A DNA stretch of 64,000 nt from Algoriphagus sp. A40. Lineage in GTDB: Bacteria > Bacteroidota > Bacteroidia > Cytophagales > Cyclobacteriaceae. Location: assembly GCF_002002735.1 (NCBI RefSeq), contig NZ_MUNY01000034.1, positions 62,001-126,000 on the forward strand, given 5' to 3'. The notes under the pieces were generated by a model, which made no database searches, had not been told where the DNA came from, and saw only the letters and a program-made list of their open reading frames with translations. The translations under genes and the position numbers were made by a program. Positions 16,847-26,337 of the stretch are shown piece after piece (positions within the stretch are counted from its first letter, which is position 1; every line of letters starts with the position of its first letter).

Positions 16847-18640
16847 CTAGCCTAAAACCGGCTTCAATTCTTCGATTTCTGCTCTCAGTTCCTCGAGTTG
16901 ATTTTTCATTTTTTCAATGATTTCTTCGGAATCCATTTGAATCGAATTGACCAAATCCCGGTAATAATCCAATCCCAGATTCAGATTTTTTCTGAATTTC
17001 TCCAGATAGGCTTCCTGCTTGGTTGAGGCTTCAGGGATTAGTTTTTGAAATTCCTTTTTCAGGTAATCCACGTAAAGCTGAGCCTCTTTGACAAAAACAT
17101 GTGGACGGTCAGAATCGAGCTTCAGCGTGATTTTGCCGTAGATATGATCGACCATTTCTTTCAGGCTAAAAACTCCTTTGAAATAGGCCAAATTGGGTCC
17201 AGGGCAGATGGTTACGGCTTTTAGATTGCGTCTTGGAGTTTCGCCCTGAGCCAAAATCGCCGGTGCACTCAATCCCTCACAAAGGCAGTCTTTTTCAAGG
17301 ATTTCAGTCATTTCTTTCTGGCTTATTTTTCCTTCATTGAACAGTTTGGACTTAAGGTTTTGATATTGTCTCGATGCGGTACAGATCGGTTTTTCGGTGA
17401 ATTCAGTGCTGAAGGTCAGGAACTTCTTGTAGCAAGGACTTCCGGGACGGCCCTTTTCGATCCTTTCCAGGCGCTGGGTTTCGCCGCTGCTGGTTCTCAG
17501 GTTGTTGAAAGGAACACCAAGAGGAGAAGCATGGCTAAGGAAAAAGTCGGACTTTTTGGCTTCGATTATTCGCTGAATCGTCTCCTCATCCACAGAAGTA
17601 GCCTCTGGCACGAGCAGAAAGGGACTTCCCCAACCTGTGCCGTCCAGTTGGTAATGTTTTCTCAGAAAACTGTCTTCTCCCGCAGTTCCGATCCCTCCTT
17701 GGTAAGTGATTTTGATGGATTCATTTTCCGGTAAAAGAGACAGACCTTTTTCGGATAAAGCCTGATTGCATGCTTGCCGGATGGTTTCGATCAGTTCTTT
17801 TCGGTTGGTTTTGAAATCTTCCAAAATCGGTCCTGCCAGAAAGCCGTCTGTTGCAAAAGCATGACCTCCGCAGTTCAGTCCGGATTCGATCCGGAATTCA
17901 GAAACCCAAAGGCCTTTTTTCGCAAGGAATTTTCCCTGGATCAAAGCTGACCGATAATCACTTACTTTCAGGATAATCCGCTTTTTTATCTTTCCGTTTT
18001 CGTCAGGGAAAAAGTCAGAAAACTGCTCCGCATAGCTGTAAAGGGCCGGGTTCATTCCTGCGGAAAAAACCACCGAGGCTCTCAGTTTGCTTTTGGCAAA
18101 ACCTCTCAGAGCTGACAAGGCATCCGAATATTCACGGGGAAGCTCGGTGCCTTCTTTGTCATAATTGAGCTTGTCGACTTTGGTCATGATATTGACATCA
18201 ATCGATCCAGGTGTCAGTAAGCGGATGATTTGGGCTTTCAATTCTAGTTTCACAGAAGGATCTGCGAGCCTAAACTCTTTAAACAGTCTGGCTACTTCAC
18301 TGTCTTGAGGAAGCAAGGCAACCAACTGATTCATTTTCCCATCTTTTTCCCAGTTTTCAGATTTCATTTCCTCCATTTGGGCATGGATGGCAATATCCAG
18401 GAGGTCTAAGTATGCCTGAACTCTTTTGGCCCGATAGTCTTCTTCCGAATCAGAAATCGGATAAAAAGGGAGGTCAAGTTTCTTGGAGTGAATTTTTCGC
18501 ATGTCTTCCAGCAGAAAATCATCCATGATGGAGACTACGCTGGAGATTCCGAATTTGGCAACTTTGAGTGGTGTGTCGACGGTATATCCCAAACCCATTA
18601 CAGGGATATGAAAGGTGTGAAGTCCAGAAGGTTGAAGCAT
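16847..18640 (-). CDS. Unknown large protein, resembles FMN TIM-barrel enzymes, cysteine-rich C-terminal part
   Basis: A 597-residue soluble protein that I cannot assign. The beginning has IPVMGLGYTVDTPLKVAKFG, which looks like the first barrel strand of nitronate monooxygenase/FabK-type flavoproteins. Later come ESGLNCGGHAF (Cys257), then YQGGIGTAGE and DGTGWGSPFLLVPEAT, close to the phosphate-binding GGI...G(x)GT-F pattern of those enzymes. Between them is a long helical insertion (about 60-220). Residues 403-479 hold five Cys (403, 420, 452, 454, 479) that could bind a metal or Fe-S cluster. The last 60 residues are a charged coiled coil. It is a single gene, convergent with the Mo operon. 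It has no signal peptide. The flavin link is inference. Confidence 0.75.
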   Translation of the reverse strand: MLQPSGLHTFHIPVMGLGYTVDTPLKVAKFGISSVVSIMDDFLLEDMRKIHSKKLDLPFYPISDSEEDYRAKRVQAYLDLLDIAIHAQMEEMKSENWEKDGKMNQLVALLPQDSEVARLFKEFRLADPSVKLELKAQIIRLLTPGSIDVNIMTKVDKLNYDKEGTELPREYSDALSALRGFAKSKLRASVVFSAGMNPALYSYAEQFSDFFPDENGKIKKRIILKVSDYRSALIQGKFLAKKGLWVSEFRIESGLNCGGHAFATDGFLAGPILEDFKTNRKELIETIRQACNQALSEKGLSLLPENESIKITYQGGIGTAGEDSFLRKHYQLDGTGWGSPFLLVPEATSVDEETIQRIIEAKKSDFFLSHASPLGVPFNNLRTSSGETQRLERIEKGRPGSPCYKKFLTFSTEFTEKPICTASRQYQNLKSKLFNEGKISQKEMTEILEKDCLCEGLSAPAILAQGETPRRNLKAVTICPGPNLAYFKGVFSLKEMVDHIYGKITLKLDSDRPHVFVKEAQLYVDYLKKEFQKLIPEASTKQEAYLEKFRKNLNLGLDYYRDLVNSIQMDSEEIIEKMKNQLEELRAEIEELKPVLG

Positions 18641-18821
18641 TGATTTTACGCGGGTAAGTAACTTGAATGAAGATTCAAAATTACCTCCCCAACCCAGGTC
18701 AATCAGTGCTATAAGCTTTGTTGTCGGCTGACTTTTATCAGGGATTAATTGAAAAGTGTATCAGGTAGCATTTAGATTTATTGATTTTGCCTTAGATTAT
18801 TGAGCTGAAAATCAAAAATTT

Positions 18822-19424
18822 ATGATCGAAAAGTTCAATTTGGGTTTGCTGGACCTGCTTTCCATCCTTCTTCCGGGAGGATTTTTGATCGGATTGGCCT
18901 GGCAGTCCGGTTGGTTGGAGGACTGGCCGATGCTGAGTGGGATTCCAGAGGGCTGGGCATCAGGGGCGGTATTTGCAGCTTCTGCTTATGTTCTCGGGCA
19001 TTTCATCCACATGATAGCAAGCTATCTGGACGAATTGGTCTTTGAGAAAATCAAGGAGAAGAAATGGCCCGATCAGACGCTTGTCAAAGAGGTTGTTCAA
19101 ATCAAAGACAGTGAGATTGGTGAGATCGATAGAAAGCACTTCAATGCTTTCAAATGGTCCCTGGCTTATCTGATGCAGCATCAGCCAATGATGTATCAGG
19201 CGGTAGAAAAGCATATCGCCGAGTCGAAGTTTTTCCGGAGCTTTCTTATCGTATTGCTGGTTGCGAGTCTTTGGGCTTTCGTCCAACAAAGCTGGCTTGA
19301 GGGGCTATTGAGCTTGGGTTTTGCTTTTCTCTCTTTGGTCAGGTATGCGACTCAACGACAAAAATCCATCGAATCTGCTTACCAATATGTGATTGCTGCG
19401 AAAGGGAAAGGTCGGCAGGCCTAA
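18822..19424 (+). CDS. Small integral membrane protein, unknown
   Basis: A 200-residue protein with about four hydrophobic segments: around residues 8-27, 46-65, 138-155 and 157-170. Between the second and third lies a charged cytoplasmic-looking region of about 70 residues. The start LGLLDLLSILLPG is typical of some uncharacterised bacterial membrane proteins. I do not recognise a family. It stands alone between two minus-strand genes and has no clear partner. Confidence 0.75.
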   Translation: MIEKFNLGLLDLLSILLPGGFLIGLAWQSGWLEDWPMLSGIPEGWASGAVFAASAYVLGHFIHMIASYLDELVFEKIKEKKWPDQTLVKEVVQIKDSEIGEIDRKHFNAFKWSLAYLMQHQPMMYQAVEKHIAESKFFRSFLIVLLVASLWAFVQQSWLEGLLSLGFAFLSLVRYATQRQKSIESAYQYVIAAKGKGRQA

Positions 19425-19443
19425 AATCTTGAAGTGAAATCTG

Positions 19444-21777
19444 TCAAAACTCCATTTCAATGCTTTCTCCAGCTTTGAGCTGAAGGTCGATTTCGGATCC
19501 GTCGGCAAAAAGTATTACTTTGTTCCCTTTTGCCGAATGCAATCTGACGGTCTTTACCTCGCCTGATTCCCAGGTAAAATCCAGTGTAAAACCTCCTCGG
19601 GCTTTCAAGCCTTTCACTGAACCGCTCGACCATGCTTTTGGCAAAGCCGGCAATACCCGGATAATCCCATCCTCATGGGATTGGAGCAGCATCTCAGCAA
19701 CCCCAGCTGTATAGCCAAAATTACCGTCGATCTGAAAAGGTGGATGGCCATCAAACAAATTGGGGAGGAGGCTTTGGGTGATGAGTTTTTGAATGTGTTC
19801 ATGGGCCATTTCCCCATCCAACAGTCTTGCCGAAAAGTTGATCAACCAGGCTCTGGACCAGCCGGGTCCAGCGCCTCCATTTGCCAGGCGGTATTCCAGA
19901 GTCTTTCTGACAGCCTGAAAATACTCCGGGGTCTGACTTTTGGTGATGGCAGCACCAGGGTGAAAGGCATAAAGGTGGGACATGTGACGATGACCTTTTT
20001 CCGGTTCTTCGTATTCACGGTCCCATTCAAGTATTCTGCCATCCGAACCGAGTTGAACCCCGGTACGCAATTGAGCCAGTTGGCTTTGGATCTGATCGGT
20101 GATGGCAGATCTCTTGCCCAGGATTTCATTGGACTTCAGATAAATCCCAAAAATATCTGCTATCAGTTGTTGATCCATCGCGGCACCCATAGTAGAGGCT
20201 GCTTTTTGGCCTTTTTCATTGATAAACTGATTTTCCGGAGAAGTCGAAGGAGCGGAGACCAAGGTGCCGTCTCGGGGATCGGTCATCAGCCAATCGGAAT
20301 AAAATTGGACGATTTGCTCGAAGGCAGGCAATGCTCTTTCCTCCAGAAAATCCCGATCCTGCGTAAATAGATAATGCTCCCAATAGTGCCTTCCTAACCA
20401 GGCTCCAGCCCCAATCCAACTGCCCCAATAGGCCGTGGAAGACTGTAAAAAAGGAATTTTCCAAAGATCAGTGGTATGGGGAAGCATGGTGCCTTTCATG
20501 TTGAAATTCACTGAGGCAGGCTTCTTTCCATTTTCGATCAGCCCATCTGTGAAGTCAAAAAGTGGACCGTGAAGCTCACTGAGGTTGGTTACTTCTGCAG
20601 GCCAATAGTTCATCTGCAGGTTGATATTCAGGTGATAATCTGCATTCCAGGGAGCTCCGATATGATGATTCCAGATTCCTTGAAGGTTGGCAGGATTGGT
20701 TCCGGGACGGGAGGAAGAAATCAAGAGGTAGCGACCAAAGTCAAAGAGCAGTTTTTCAAGATGAAGATCCGTCTGACCTGCTTTTACATTTTGGATATGC
20801 TGGTTAGTCGGAATTTCATCCGCAGTTTCCCCTCCCAATGCGAGGCTCATCCGGTCAAACCAGGAGCTGTATTCTCGCTCATGAGCCTGCTGAAGTTGAC
20901 CCCAACTGCTGAAGGCGATTTCGTCAAGCGCGGCTTCAGCCTTTTTTTCAAAGTCCGGGTGATAAAAGCTCGTCTCAGCCACCAGTTTCAGGTAGATTTC
21001 CTTTGCTCCGTTTACCTGAAGTCCTTCTGGATTAGCCTTGATTTCCCCATCCTGATTTTGGGCAAGGAGGAGAGCTCTGAATTTTACCCCGTTCAGGATT
21101 GGAAAAGGTTTGGAATCAATCTGCCCGCCGCGCTGTGTCACCATTCCTTTCATTTCAAGGAGGTTGTCATTTAAGGCCTTTGTCTCCGCAGTCGGGTGAT
21201 CCATGTCCATCGGACGGTTCATGCGGATCAGTCCCCTGAACCCATTCGGATGGGTGGTGTGTAGTTTGATCAAGATCGCCTGATCGGGTGCTGAGACAAA
21301 AACTTCCTGCGAGACCGAATGTCCTTCACTTTTGAACTCTGTGAGTGAGGTTGCTTTGTTCAGATCCAGACTTCTTTTATAATCTGTGAGTTCGTTCCAG
21401 TTAAAGTCAAACCACAGATCTCCCATCGTCTGATGGGAGCGGGTGATTTCTTTTCTTGAAAATTTCAATACCAAAAGTGAATCTGCCTTTACATGTTCAC
21501 CTGCCACGATGTACTCTCGGATCTGAGCCAGATCGGCAGGAGTACCATCCGCAAGTCCCCAGTCATCCGGACCTCCTGGCCATAGGGAATCCTCGTTGAG
21601 CTGGATGCGTTCCTTGCCGGGTATGCCAAAGACCATGGCGCCCAGTCTGCCGTTTCCGACTGGGAGCGCTTCGTCCCAATTTTGTGCAGGCTGTTCATAC
21701 CAGAGAACAGATTTTTGGGCAAAAGCAGGAAGTATAGCAAAAAATGCCCATAGGATTAAAAGCAGGGACTTTTTCAT
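19444..21777 (-). CDS. Glycoside hydrolase family 95 (alpha-L-fucosidase/galactosidase), secreted
   Basis: A 777-residue protein. The ATG at 21777 starts a clear Sec signal (about 20 residues, ending AFAQ); a longer in-frame start 17 codons upstream would hide it. The N-terminal beta domain begins WYEQPAQNWDEALPVGNGRLGA, in which WxEALPxGNGRLGAM is the typical GH95 start, followed by NEDSLW. The (alpha/alpha)6 barrel follows, with SRPGTNPANLQGIWN, NINLQMNYWP, and DGNFGYTAGVAEMLLQS near the end. The inverting family cleaves alpha-1,2-fucosyl or alpha-galactosyl ends of glycans. It is not next to SusC/SusD genes, so it is not part of a visible utilisation locus. Confidence 0.95.
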   Translation of the reverse strand: MKKSLLLILWAFFAILPAFAQKSVLWYEQPAQNWDEALPVGNGRLGAMVFGIPGKERIQLNEDSLWPGGPDDWGLADGTPADLAQIREYIVAGEHVKADSLLVLKFSRKEITRSHQTMGDLWFDFNWNELTDYKRSLDLNKATSLTEFKSEGHSVSQEVFVSAPDQAILIKLHTTHPNGFRGLIRMNRPMDMDHPTAETKALNDNLLEMKGMVTQRGGQIDSKPFPILNGVKFRALLLAQNQDGEIKANPEGLQVNGAKEIYLKLVAETSFYHPDFEKKAEAALDEIAFSSWGQLQQAHEREYSSWFDRMSLALGGETADEIPTNQHIQNVKAGQTDLHLEKLLFDFGRYLLISSSRPGTNPANLQGIWNHHIGAPWNADYHLNINLQMNYWPAEVTNLSELHGPLFDFTDGLIENGKKPASVNFNMKGTMLPHTTDLWKIPFLQSSTAYWGSWIGAGAWLGRHYWEHYLFTQDRDFLEERALPAFEQIVQFYSDWLMTDPRDGTLVSAPSTSPENQFINEKGQKAASTMGAAMDQQLIADIFGIYLKSNEILGKRSAITDQIQSQLAQLRTGVQLGSDGRILEWDREYEEPEKGHRHMSHLYAFHPGAAITKSQTPEYFQAVRKTLEYRLANGGAGPGWSRAWLINFSARLLDGEMAHEHIQKLITQSLLPNLFDGHPPFQIDGNFGYTAGVAEMLLQSHEDGIIRVLPALPKAWSSGSVKGLKARGGFTLDFTWESGEVKTVRLHSAKGNKVILFADGSEIDLQLKAGESIEMEF

Positions 21778-21875
21778 AGGAATTTTGGGTTGGGGGTTAA
21801 GATTACGACAAATCATCAATCCCGCCAACCGGAATTTCGAAAAAAAGCCTGAAACTGACTCAAAAGCCGTCTTTT

Positions 21876-22448
21876 CTACAAGGAGCGCAGAAAATCTTTG
21901 AATTCATCCGTATTGAAATTACTCATGCCCTGCTGGTAAAAGACGATTTTCCCTTCTTTGTTGACGACCAAAGTAGTGGGGATGGACTCACTTTGCAGAC
22001 TTTGGTTGATTCCAAAACTTGCATGTGCAGTGGGGAAAGTCCAGGTTTTTCCATCCATGAAATCTTTGCTTTTGTTGAAGTCATTATCCAACCCAATCAT
22101 CAGGAATTCGAGATCCGGAGTGTCTTTAACCGATTTGTAGAGTTCGGAAATGTGAGGCATCTCCGCCCGGCATGGCCCACACCAGGAAGCCCAGAGGTTA
22201 ATGAAAACCGTCTTTCCCCGATAGTCCTGCAGATCGATGATATTTCCGTCAAAGTCTTTGAACTGACCCCGGTAGTCGAATTTCTGATCCGTGAGGTCGG
22301 AAATTTCGATTTTCGGTTTCATCAGGCCGGTCGAAAGCAACACTGACTGCAAGCCACCCTGAATCACCGGGAGCAATCCCGTGAAGTAGAGAAATGCGAA
22401 AAAGGCCAAAATCAGGCCCCAGGACTTAACTTCTTTTTTCCAAACCAT
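21876..22448 (-). CDS. TlpA/ResA-like membrane-anchored thioredoxin
   Basis: A 190-residue protein with an N-terminal membrane anchor (about residues 10-29) and a periplasmic thioredoxin-fold domain. The redox site is WCGPC with Cys90 and Cys93, in the context NLWASWCGPC, and the cis-Pro is in SIPTTLVV. These proteins reduce disulfides in exported proteins such as apocytochromes c. It lies upstream of the GH95 gene on the same strand, with about 100 bases between; a functional link is not obvious. Confidence 0.92.
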   Translation of the reverse strand: MVWKKEVKSWGLILAFFAFLYFTGLLPVIQGGLQSVLLSTGLMKPKIEISDLTDQKFDYRGQFKDFDGNIIDLQDYRGKTVFINLWASWCGPCRAEMPHISELYKSVKDTPDLEFLMIGLDNDFNKSKDFMDGKTWTFPTAHASFGINQSLQSESIPTTLVVNKEGKIVFYQQGMSNFNTDEFKDFLRSL

Positions 22449-22762
22449 TTATTGAGATACGATTTTTGAATTACGATTTACGAGGTTTTCGATAACCTTT
22501 GAGGTTTTTGAAACCTCGAAGGTTTGGGTTTGGATACTAAATTTTCCAATTTTTCAATCTTGTAATCCGAGCAATATCGAACGCTAAATGAAGAATATCG
22601 AATTTTGAAGTTCGGGAATCCGAAATCCGAAATCGAAAATCCGAAATCAAAATTACCCCCACATTTCCAGCTTCTTAGTGACTTGCCGCACATAAAACTC
22701 AATTCTCCTTCGTTGGAAGTTTATCTTGCAGGTCCAAAATAGAATTGAATTCCCCGAATACT
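22449..22762. repeat. Intergenic repeat-rich gap upstream of tex
   Basis: The 314 bases hold no gene. At 22456-22482 there is ATACGATTTTTGAATTACG-like sequence. At 22494-22524 is a palindrome with arms AACCTTTGAGGTTT and AAACCTCGAAGGTT. At 22545-22570 is CCAATTTTTCAATCTTG-like sequence. At 22610-22650 are repeated CCGAAATC units. Each of the first three motifs has another copy elsewhere in the window (46021-46040 and 61740-61766; 48973-49006; 50061-50090). Confidence 0.65.
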
Positions 22763-25024
22763 ATGCAGTACGAGATTAAAATCGCCTCCGAACTGGGTGT
22801 CAAGCCGCATCAGGTACAAGCCACCATCGAACTTTTGGACGGAGGAGCGACGGTACCATTTATTTCCAGATACCGAAAAGAGGCCACCGGGACCTTGGAT
22901 GAAGTGCAGGTTGCTACGATTCGGGACCGAATTGAGCAGCTCCGAGAACTGGACAAGCGCCGGGAAGCCATCCTCAAATCCATCGAGGAGCAAGGGAAAC
23001 TGACTCCCGAATTGAAAAAGTCCATCGATGCAGCCGAGACCATGTCCAAGCTCGAGGACATCTATTTGCCCTACAAACCCAAACGCCGGACCAAAGCCAC
23101 TATTGCCCGGGAAAAAGGCCTAGAGCCGCTTGCTGAACGGATTTTTGCGCAGACTTCCTTTGATCTCGAAGGAGAAGCCGGGAAATATTTGAGCGAGGAA
23201 AAGGAAGTGAAATCTGTGGAGGAAGCCCTTCAGGGTGCAAGAGATATCATCGCCGAATGGGTCAACGAAAATGCTGTCCTGAGGGAGAAAATGCGAAAGC
23301 TTTTCTTGGATGAAGGGACTTTTACTTCCCGAGTCATTCCCGGAAAAGAGAACGAAGCCATCAAATACAAAGATTATTTCGAATGGTCTGAACCGATCAA
23401 AACGGCTCCATCCCATCGGGTTCTGGCGATGAGAAGAGGGGAAAAGGAGTTGTTTCTGATGTTGGATTCCTGTCCGGAGGAGCTTTCCGCGATAGCGGTA
23501 ATCGAACGAAATATCTTGGAAAACGCCGCCAACTCCGCTGTGGATCAAGTGAAACTGGCAATCAAGGATTGCTATCGAAGATTGCTTAAGCCAAGCATGG
23601 AGACGGAAGTCCGTCTTTTGACAAAGAAGAAAGCAGATGAAGAAGCCATCCGTGTTTTTGCAGAAAATCTGCGTCAGTTGCTTTTGGGAGCACCCTTGGG
23701 AGAAAAGTCCGTGATGGCCATTGACCCGGGTTTTCGAACTGGTTGCAAATTGGTTTGTCTTGGGCCGCAGGGTCAGTTTCTACACTACGAAGCGATTTAC
23801 CCGCACGAACCCCAGCGGCGAACTGCTGAGGCTGGAATGACGGTGAAAGGATTGGCGGAGAAATTTTCCGTGCAGGCTATCGCTATCGGAAACGGTACGG
23901 CCGGAAGAGAGACTGAAGCTTTTGTAAAGAATCTCGGACTGCCCAAATCCATCATTGTAACCATGGTCAATGAGGCCGGGGCCTCGATTTATTCGGCTTC
24001 GGATGTGGCAAGGGAGGAATTTCCTGACTTGGATCTGACCATTAGAGGGGCAGTTTCGATAGGTCGCCGACTGATGGATCCTTTAGCAGAATTGGTCAAG
24101 ATTGACCCCAAATCCATCGGAGTAGGCCAGTATCAGCACGATGTAGACCAAAATGCGCTGAAAAATTCTTTGGACGATACCGTGATGTCTGCGGTGAACG
24201 GCGTGGGAGTGGAGGTCAATACTGCTTCCAAACAACTGTTGACTTATGTGTCGGGATTGGGTCCTGTTTTGGCGCAAAACATCGTGGATTTCCGAACTGA
24301 TAACGGCCCTTTCACCAGCCGCGCCCAACTCAAAAAAGTGCCGCGTCTGGGAGAAAAAGCCTTCGAACAGGCTGCTGGTTTCTTAAGAATAAGTAAAGCC
24401 AAGCATCCCCTGGACGCTTCTGCCGTCCATCCGGAGAGGTATGAATTGGTGGAGAAAATGGCTAAGGATCTGAATACCTCTGTTAAAGAATTGATGAGTT
24501 CGGATGATTTGCGCAGCAAAATCATTTTGAAAAACTATGTTTCTGAAACAGTCGGTTTGCCTACACTTCAAGATATCTTGGAGGAATTGGCCAAACCAGG
24601 CCGGGATCCTCGGGAAACCTTTGAGGTATTCAATTTCCAGGAAGGAGTCAACTCCATGGCTGATTTGAAAGTAGGGATGAAGCTGCCCGGTGTGGTGACA
24701 AATATTACGGCTTTTGGTGCTTTTGTCGATGTGGGAGTGCATCAGGACGGTTTGGTTCACCTGAGCCATTTGGCAGACCGATTTGTGAAAGACCCGAATG
24801 AAGTCGTGACCGTCAACCAAAAAGTGCAGGTCACGGTGATGGAAGTGGATATTCCCAGAAAGCGGATTGGTCTGAGCATGAAGTCAGATCCCTTTGCGGA
24901 ACGGGTTCGGGATTCCAAATCCCGAACAACCGAAAATCCAGCTGCCAAACCTCAAAAAGTCGGAGAACCTCAAGGAAGCATGGCAGATAAACTGGCAATG
25001 CTGAAAGGGAAGTTTGGGAAGTAG
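22763..25024 (+). CDS. tex: Tex-family S1 RNA-binding protein (transcription accessory protein)
   Basis: A 753-residue cytoplasmic protein of full Tex length. The N-terminal region contains the conserved ATVPFISRYRKEATGTLDE. A YqgF/RNase H-like domain begins near residue 318 (MAIDPGFRTGCK). Helix-hairpin-helix motifs follow (LGPVLAQNIVDFR), and an S1 domain spans about 634-706 (VGMKLPGVVTNITAFGAFVD). Tex binds nucleic acids and affects transcription and RNA turnover; it is conserved in most bacteria. I chose the ATG at 22763 over an upstream TTG. It appears to be a single-gene unit with a terminator downstream. Confidence 0.96.
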   Translation: MQYEIKIASELGVKPHQVQATIELLDGGATVPFISRYRKEATGTLDEVQVATIRDRIEQLRELDKRREAILKSIEEQGKLTPELKKSIDAAETMSKLEDIYLPYKPKRRTKATIAREKGLEPLAERIFAQTSFDLEGEAGKYLSEEKEVKSVEEALQGARDIIAEWVNENAVLREKMRKLFLDEGTFTSRVIPGKENEAIKYKDYFEWSEPIKTAPSHRVLAMRRGEKELFLMLDSCPEELSAIAVIERNILENAANSAVDQVKLAIKDCYRRLLKPSMETEVRLLTKKKADEEAIRVFAENLRQLLLGAPLGEKSVMAIDPGFRTGCKLVCLGPQGQFLHYEAIYPHEPQRRTAEAGMTVKGLAEKFSVQAIAIGNGTAGRETEAFVKNLGLPKSIIVTMVNEAGASIYSASDVAREEFPDLDLTIRGAVSIGRRLMDPLAELVKIDPKSIGVGQYQHDVDQNALKNSLDDTVMSAVNGVGVEVNTASKQLLTYVSGLGPVLAQNIVDFRTDNGPFTSRAQLKKVPRLGEKAFEQAAGFLRISKAKHPLDASAVHPERYELVEKMAKDLNTSVKELMSSDDLRSKIILKNYVSETVGLPTLQDILEELAKPGRDPRETFEVFNFQEGVNSMADLKVGMKLPGVVTNITAFGAFVDVGVHQDGLVHLSHLADRFVKDPNEVVTVNQKVQVTVMEVDIPRKRIGLSMKSDPFAERVRDSKSRTTENPAAKPQKVGEPQGSMADKLAMLKGKFGK

Positions 25025-25058
25025 GGGTTATTGAGTTATTGGTTATTTGTTAGTGAGT

Positions 25059-25093
25059 TCCCAGTCAGCGCTTGAGTTGGCTGGGGCTTTTTT
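25059..25093 (+). terminator. Terminator after tex
   Basis: Imperfect stem CCCAGTCA (25060-25067) with TGGCTGGG (about 25078-25085), followed by CTTTTTTT. Confidence 0.65.
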
Positions 25094-25140
25094 GGGAGGA
25101 TGTTTTTTTGGAATGGAAATCTTGCGGTAGGAGTTGCCTG

Positions 25141-26337
25141 TCAATACATCATCCCAAAAACCCAAAGCGGCACCTTTTTACCAAAGCCGTGCTCTATTTC
25201 ATCTGCGGCAATGAGGTAGTTTTCCAAGTGTTTGACTTGGCTTGAATCTTTGTTTTTACCTCCAACTTCTATCACCAGGTCGTCTACTTTGAAATCACCT
25301 GATTCCGGCAATCTGACTTCTTTTTGAAGGTTTTTGAGTTGGTTGAGAAGGAAAGTCTCACGAACAGACCCAATATCAGGATTTGCCTGAAGTGCATAGG
25401 AAAGGTTGGTGTTTTCCAGGTAGATTTTATCGGGCTTTTGCAATAAGGAAATCCCCTTTCCTTCAGCGGTAAGAAAATTAAGCAACCTGGCTTTTTCCAA
25501 TTGGGTAAGCCATTCATAAACCGAGTCCCGGCTGGTTTCTACCTTGCGGGAGATAGAGGATACGTTCGGTTTGAAAGGAACAGATTCCGCCAATACGCCA
25601 AGCAGTTTTTTGACTTTGTAGGCGGTACCGGCATTGTAGTCCGCGATGAAGGCCAGATCTGATTCGACTACCGTGTTGATGATTTGTTGGAGGAAAATCG
25701 GGATTGTTTCAGGATTTGACTCGGTGATAATCGGGAGATAACCTCTCTTGAGATACTCTTTAAAAGCCGGTATCGGTTGGAGTTTGGAGGTGATTTCTGG
25801 AGTGATTTGTGAATGTGAGTTTTGGATTTCTGCTAGAGTAACCGCTTGGAAATTCTCCTTCTGAGTCAAATTCAGGTATTCCCGAAATGACATTCCCGGC
25901 AATTCATAAGTGATTACCCGACGGCTCAAATCAGACTCACCCCGATAGATATCCAAAGCGGAGGAGGAAGAAAACACCACTTTCAGATCAGGAAATGAGT
26001 CATAGATGTTTTTGAGCTCACGGGACCAATTGGGATACTTGTGGACCTCGTCGATGAACAAAAACCTGCCGCCGTTTTGATAGAAATCAAAGGTTGTTTC
26101 GACTAGATTATGGGTATAAAACCAGTAATGATCGGCTGAAAAGTATAATACTTGGTTGGGGCCCGCCCCAATTCCATATTTGATTCGCTGGAGCATGAGG
26201 GTGGTTTTGCCAGAACCTCTGGGGCCTTTGATAGCCAGCATTCGCTGGTTCCAGTCTATTTCTGAGAATAGATATCGGAAGAATTTGTCGTCAACCTGAC
26301 TTAACAGATTGTGGAAGTTCGAAAATAGAATGTCCAT
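25141..26337 (-). CDS. AAA ATPase with DUF4143 domain
   Basis: A 398-residue protein. The N-terminal AAA_14 domain has Walker A GPRGSGKTT (38-46) and Walker B FLFIDE (about 92-97). The C-terminal part (about 200-370) is DUF4143, with a winged-helix-like section (VSSISRKVETSRDSVYEWL) and a nuclease-like end (DDLVIEVGGKNKD). Many such proteins exist per Bacteroidota genome; their role is not settled, with suggested links to mobile elements, toxin-antitoxin-like systems or DNA metabolism. It stands alone and has no visible partner gene. Confidence 0.92.
   Translation of the reverse strand: MDILFSNFHNLLSQVDDKFFRYLFSEIDWNQRMLAIKGPRGSGKTTLMLQRIKYGIGAGPNQVLYFSADHYWFYTHNLVETTFDFYQNGGRFLFIDEVHKYPNWSRELKNIYDSFPDLKVVFSSSSALDIYRGESDLSRRVITYELPGMSFREYLNLTQKENFQAVTLAEIQNSHSQITPEITSKLQPIPAFKEYLKRGYLPIITESNPETIPIFLQQIINTVVESDLAFIADYNAGTAYKVKKLLGVLAESVPFKPNVSSISRKVETSRDSVYEWLTQLEKARLLNFLTAEGKGISLLQKPDKIYLENTNLSYALQANPDIGSVRETFLLNQLKNLQKEVRLPESGDFKVDDLVIEVGGKNKDSSQVKHLENYLIAADEIEHGFGKKVPLWVFGMMY

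Noticed and set aside
19444..21777. A polysaccharide utilisation locus around the GH95 gene
   Set aside because: No SusC/SusD pair, sensor or further glycosidase is next to it; the GH16 gene is 30 kb away.
25141..26337. AAA/DUF4143 gene as part of a mobile element
   Set aside because: No integrase, transposase or target duplication is visible on either side.
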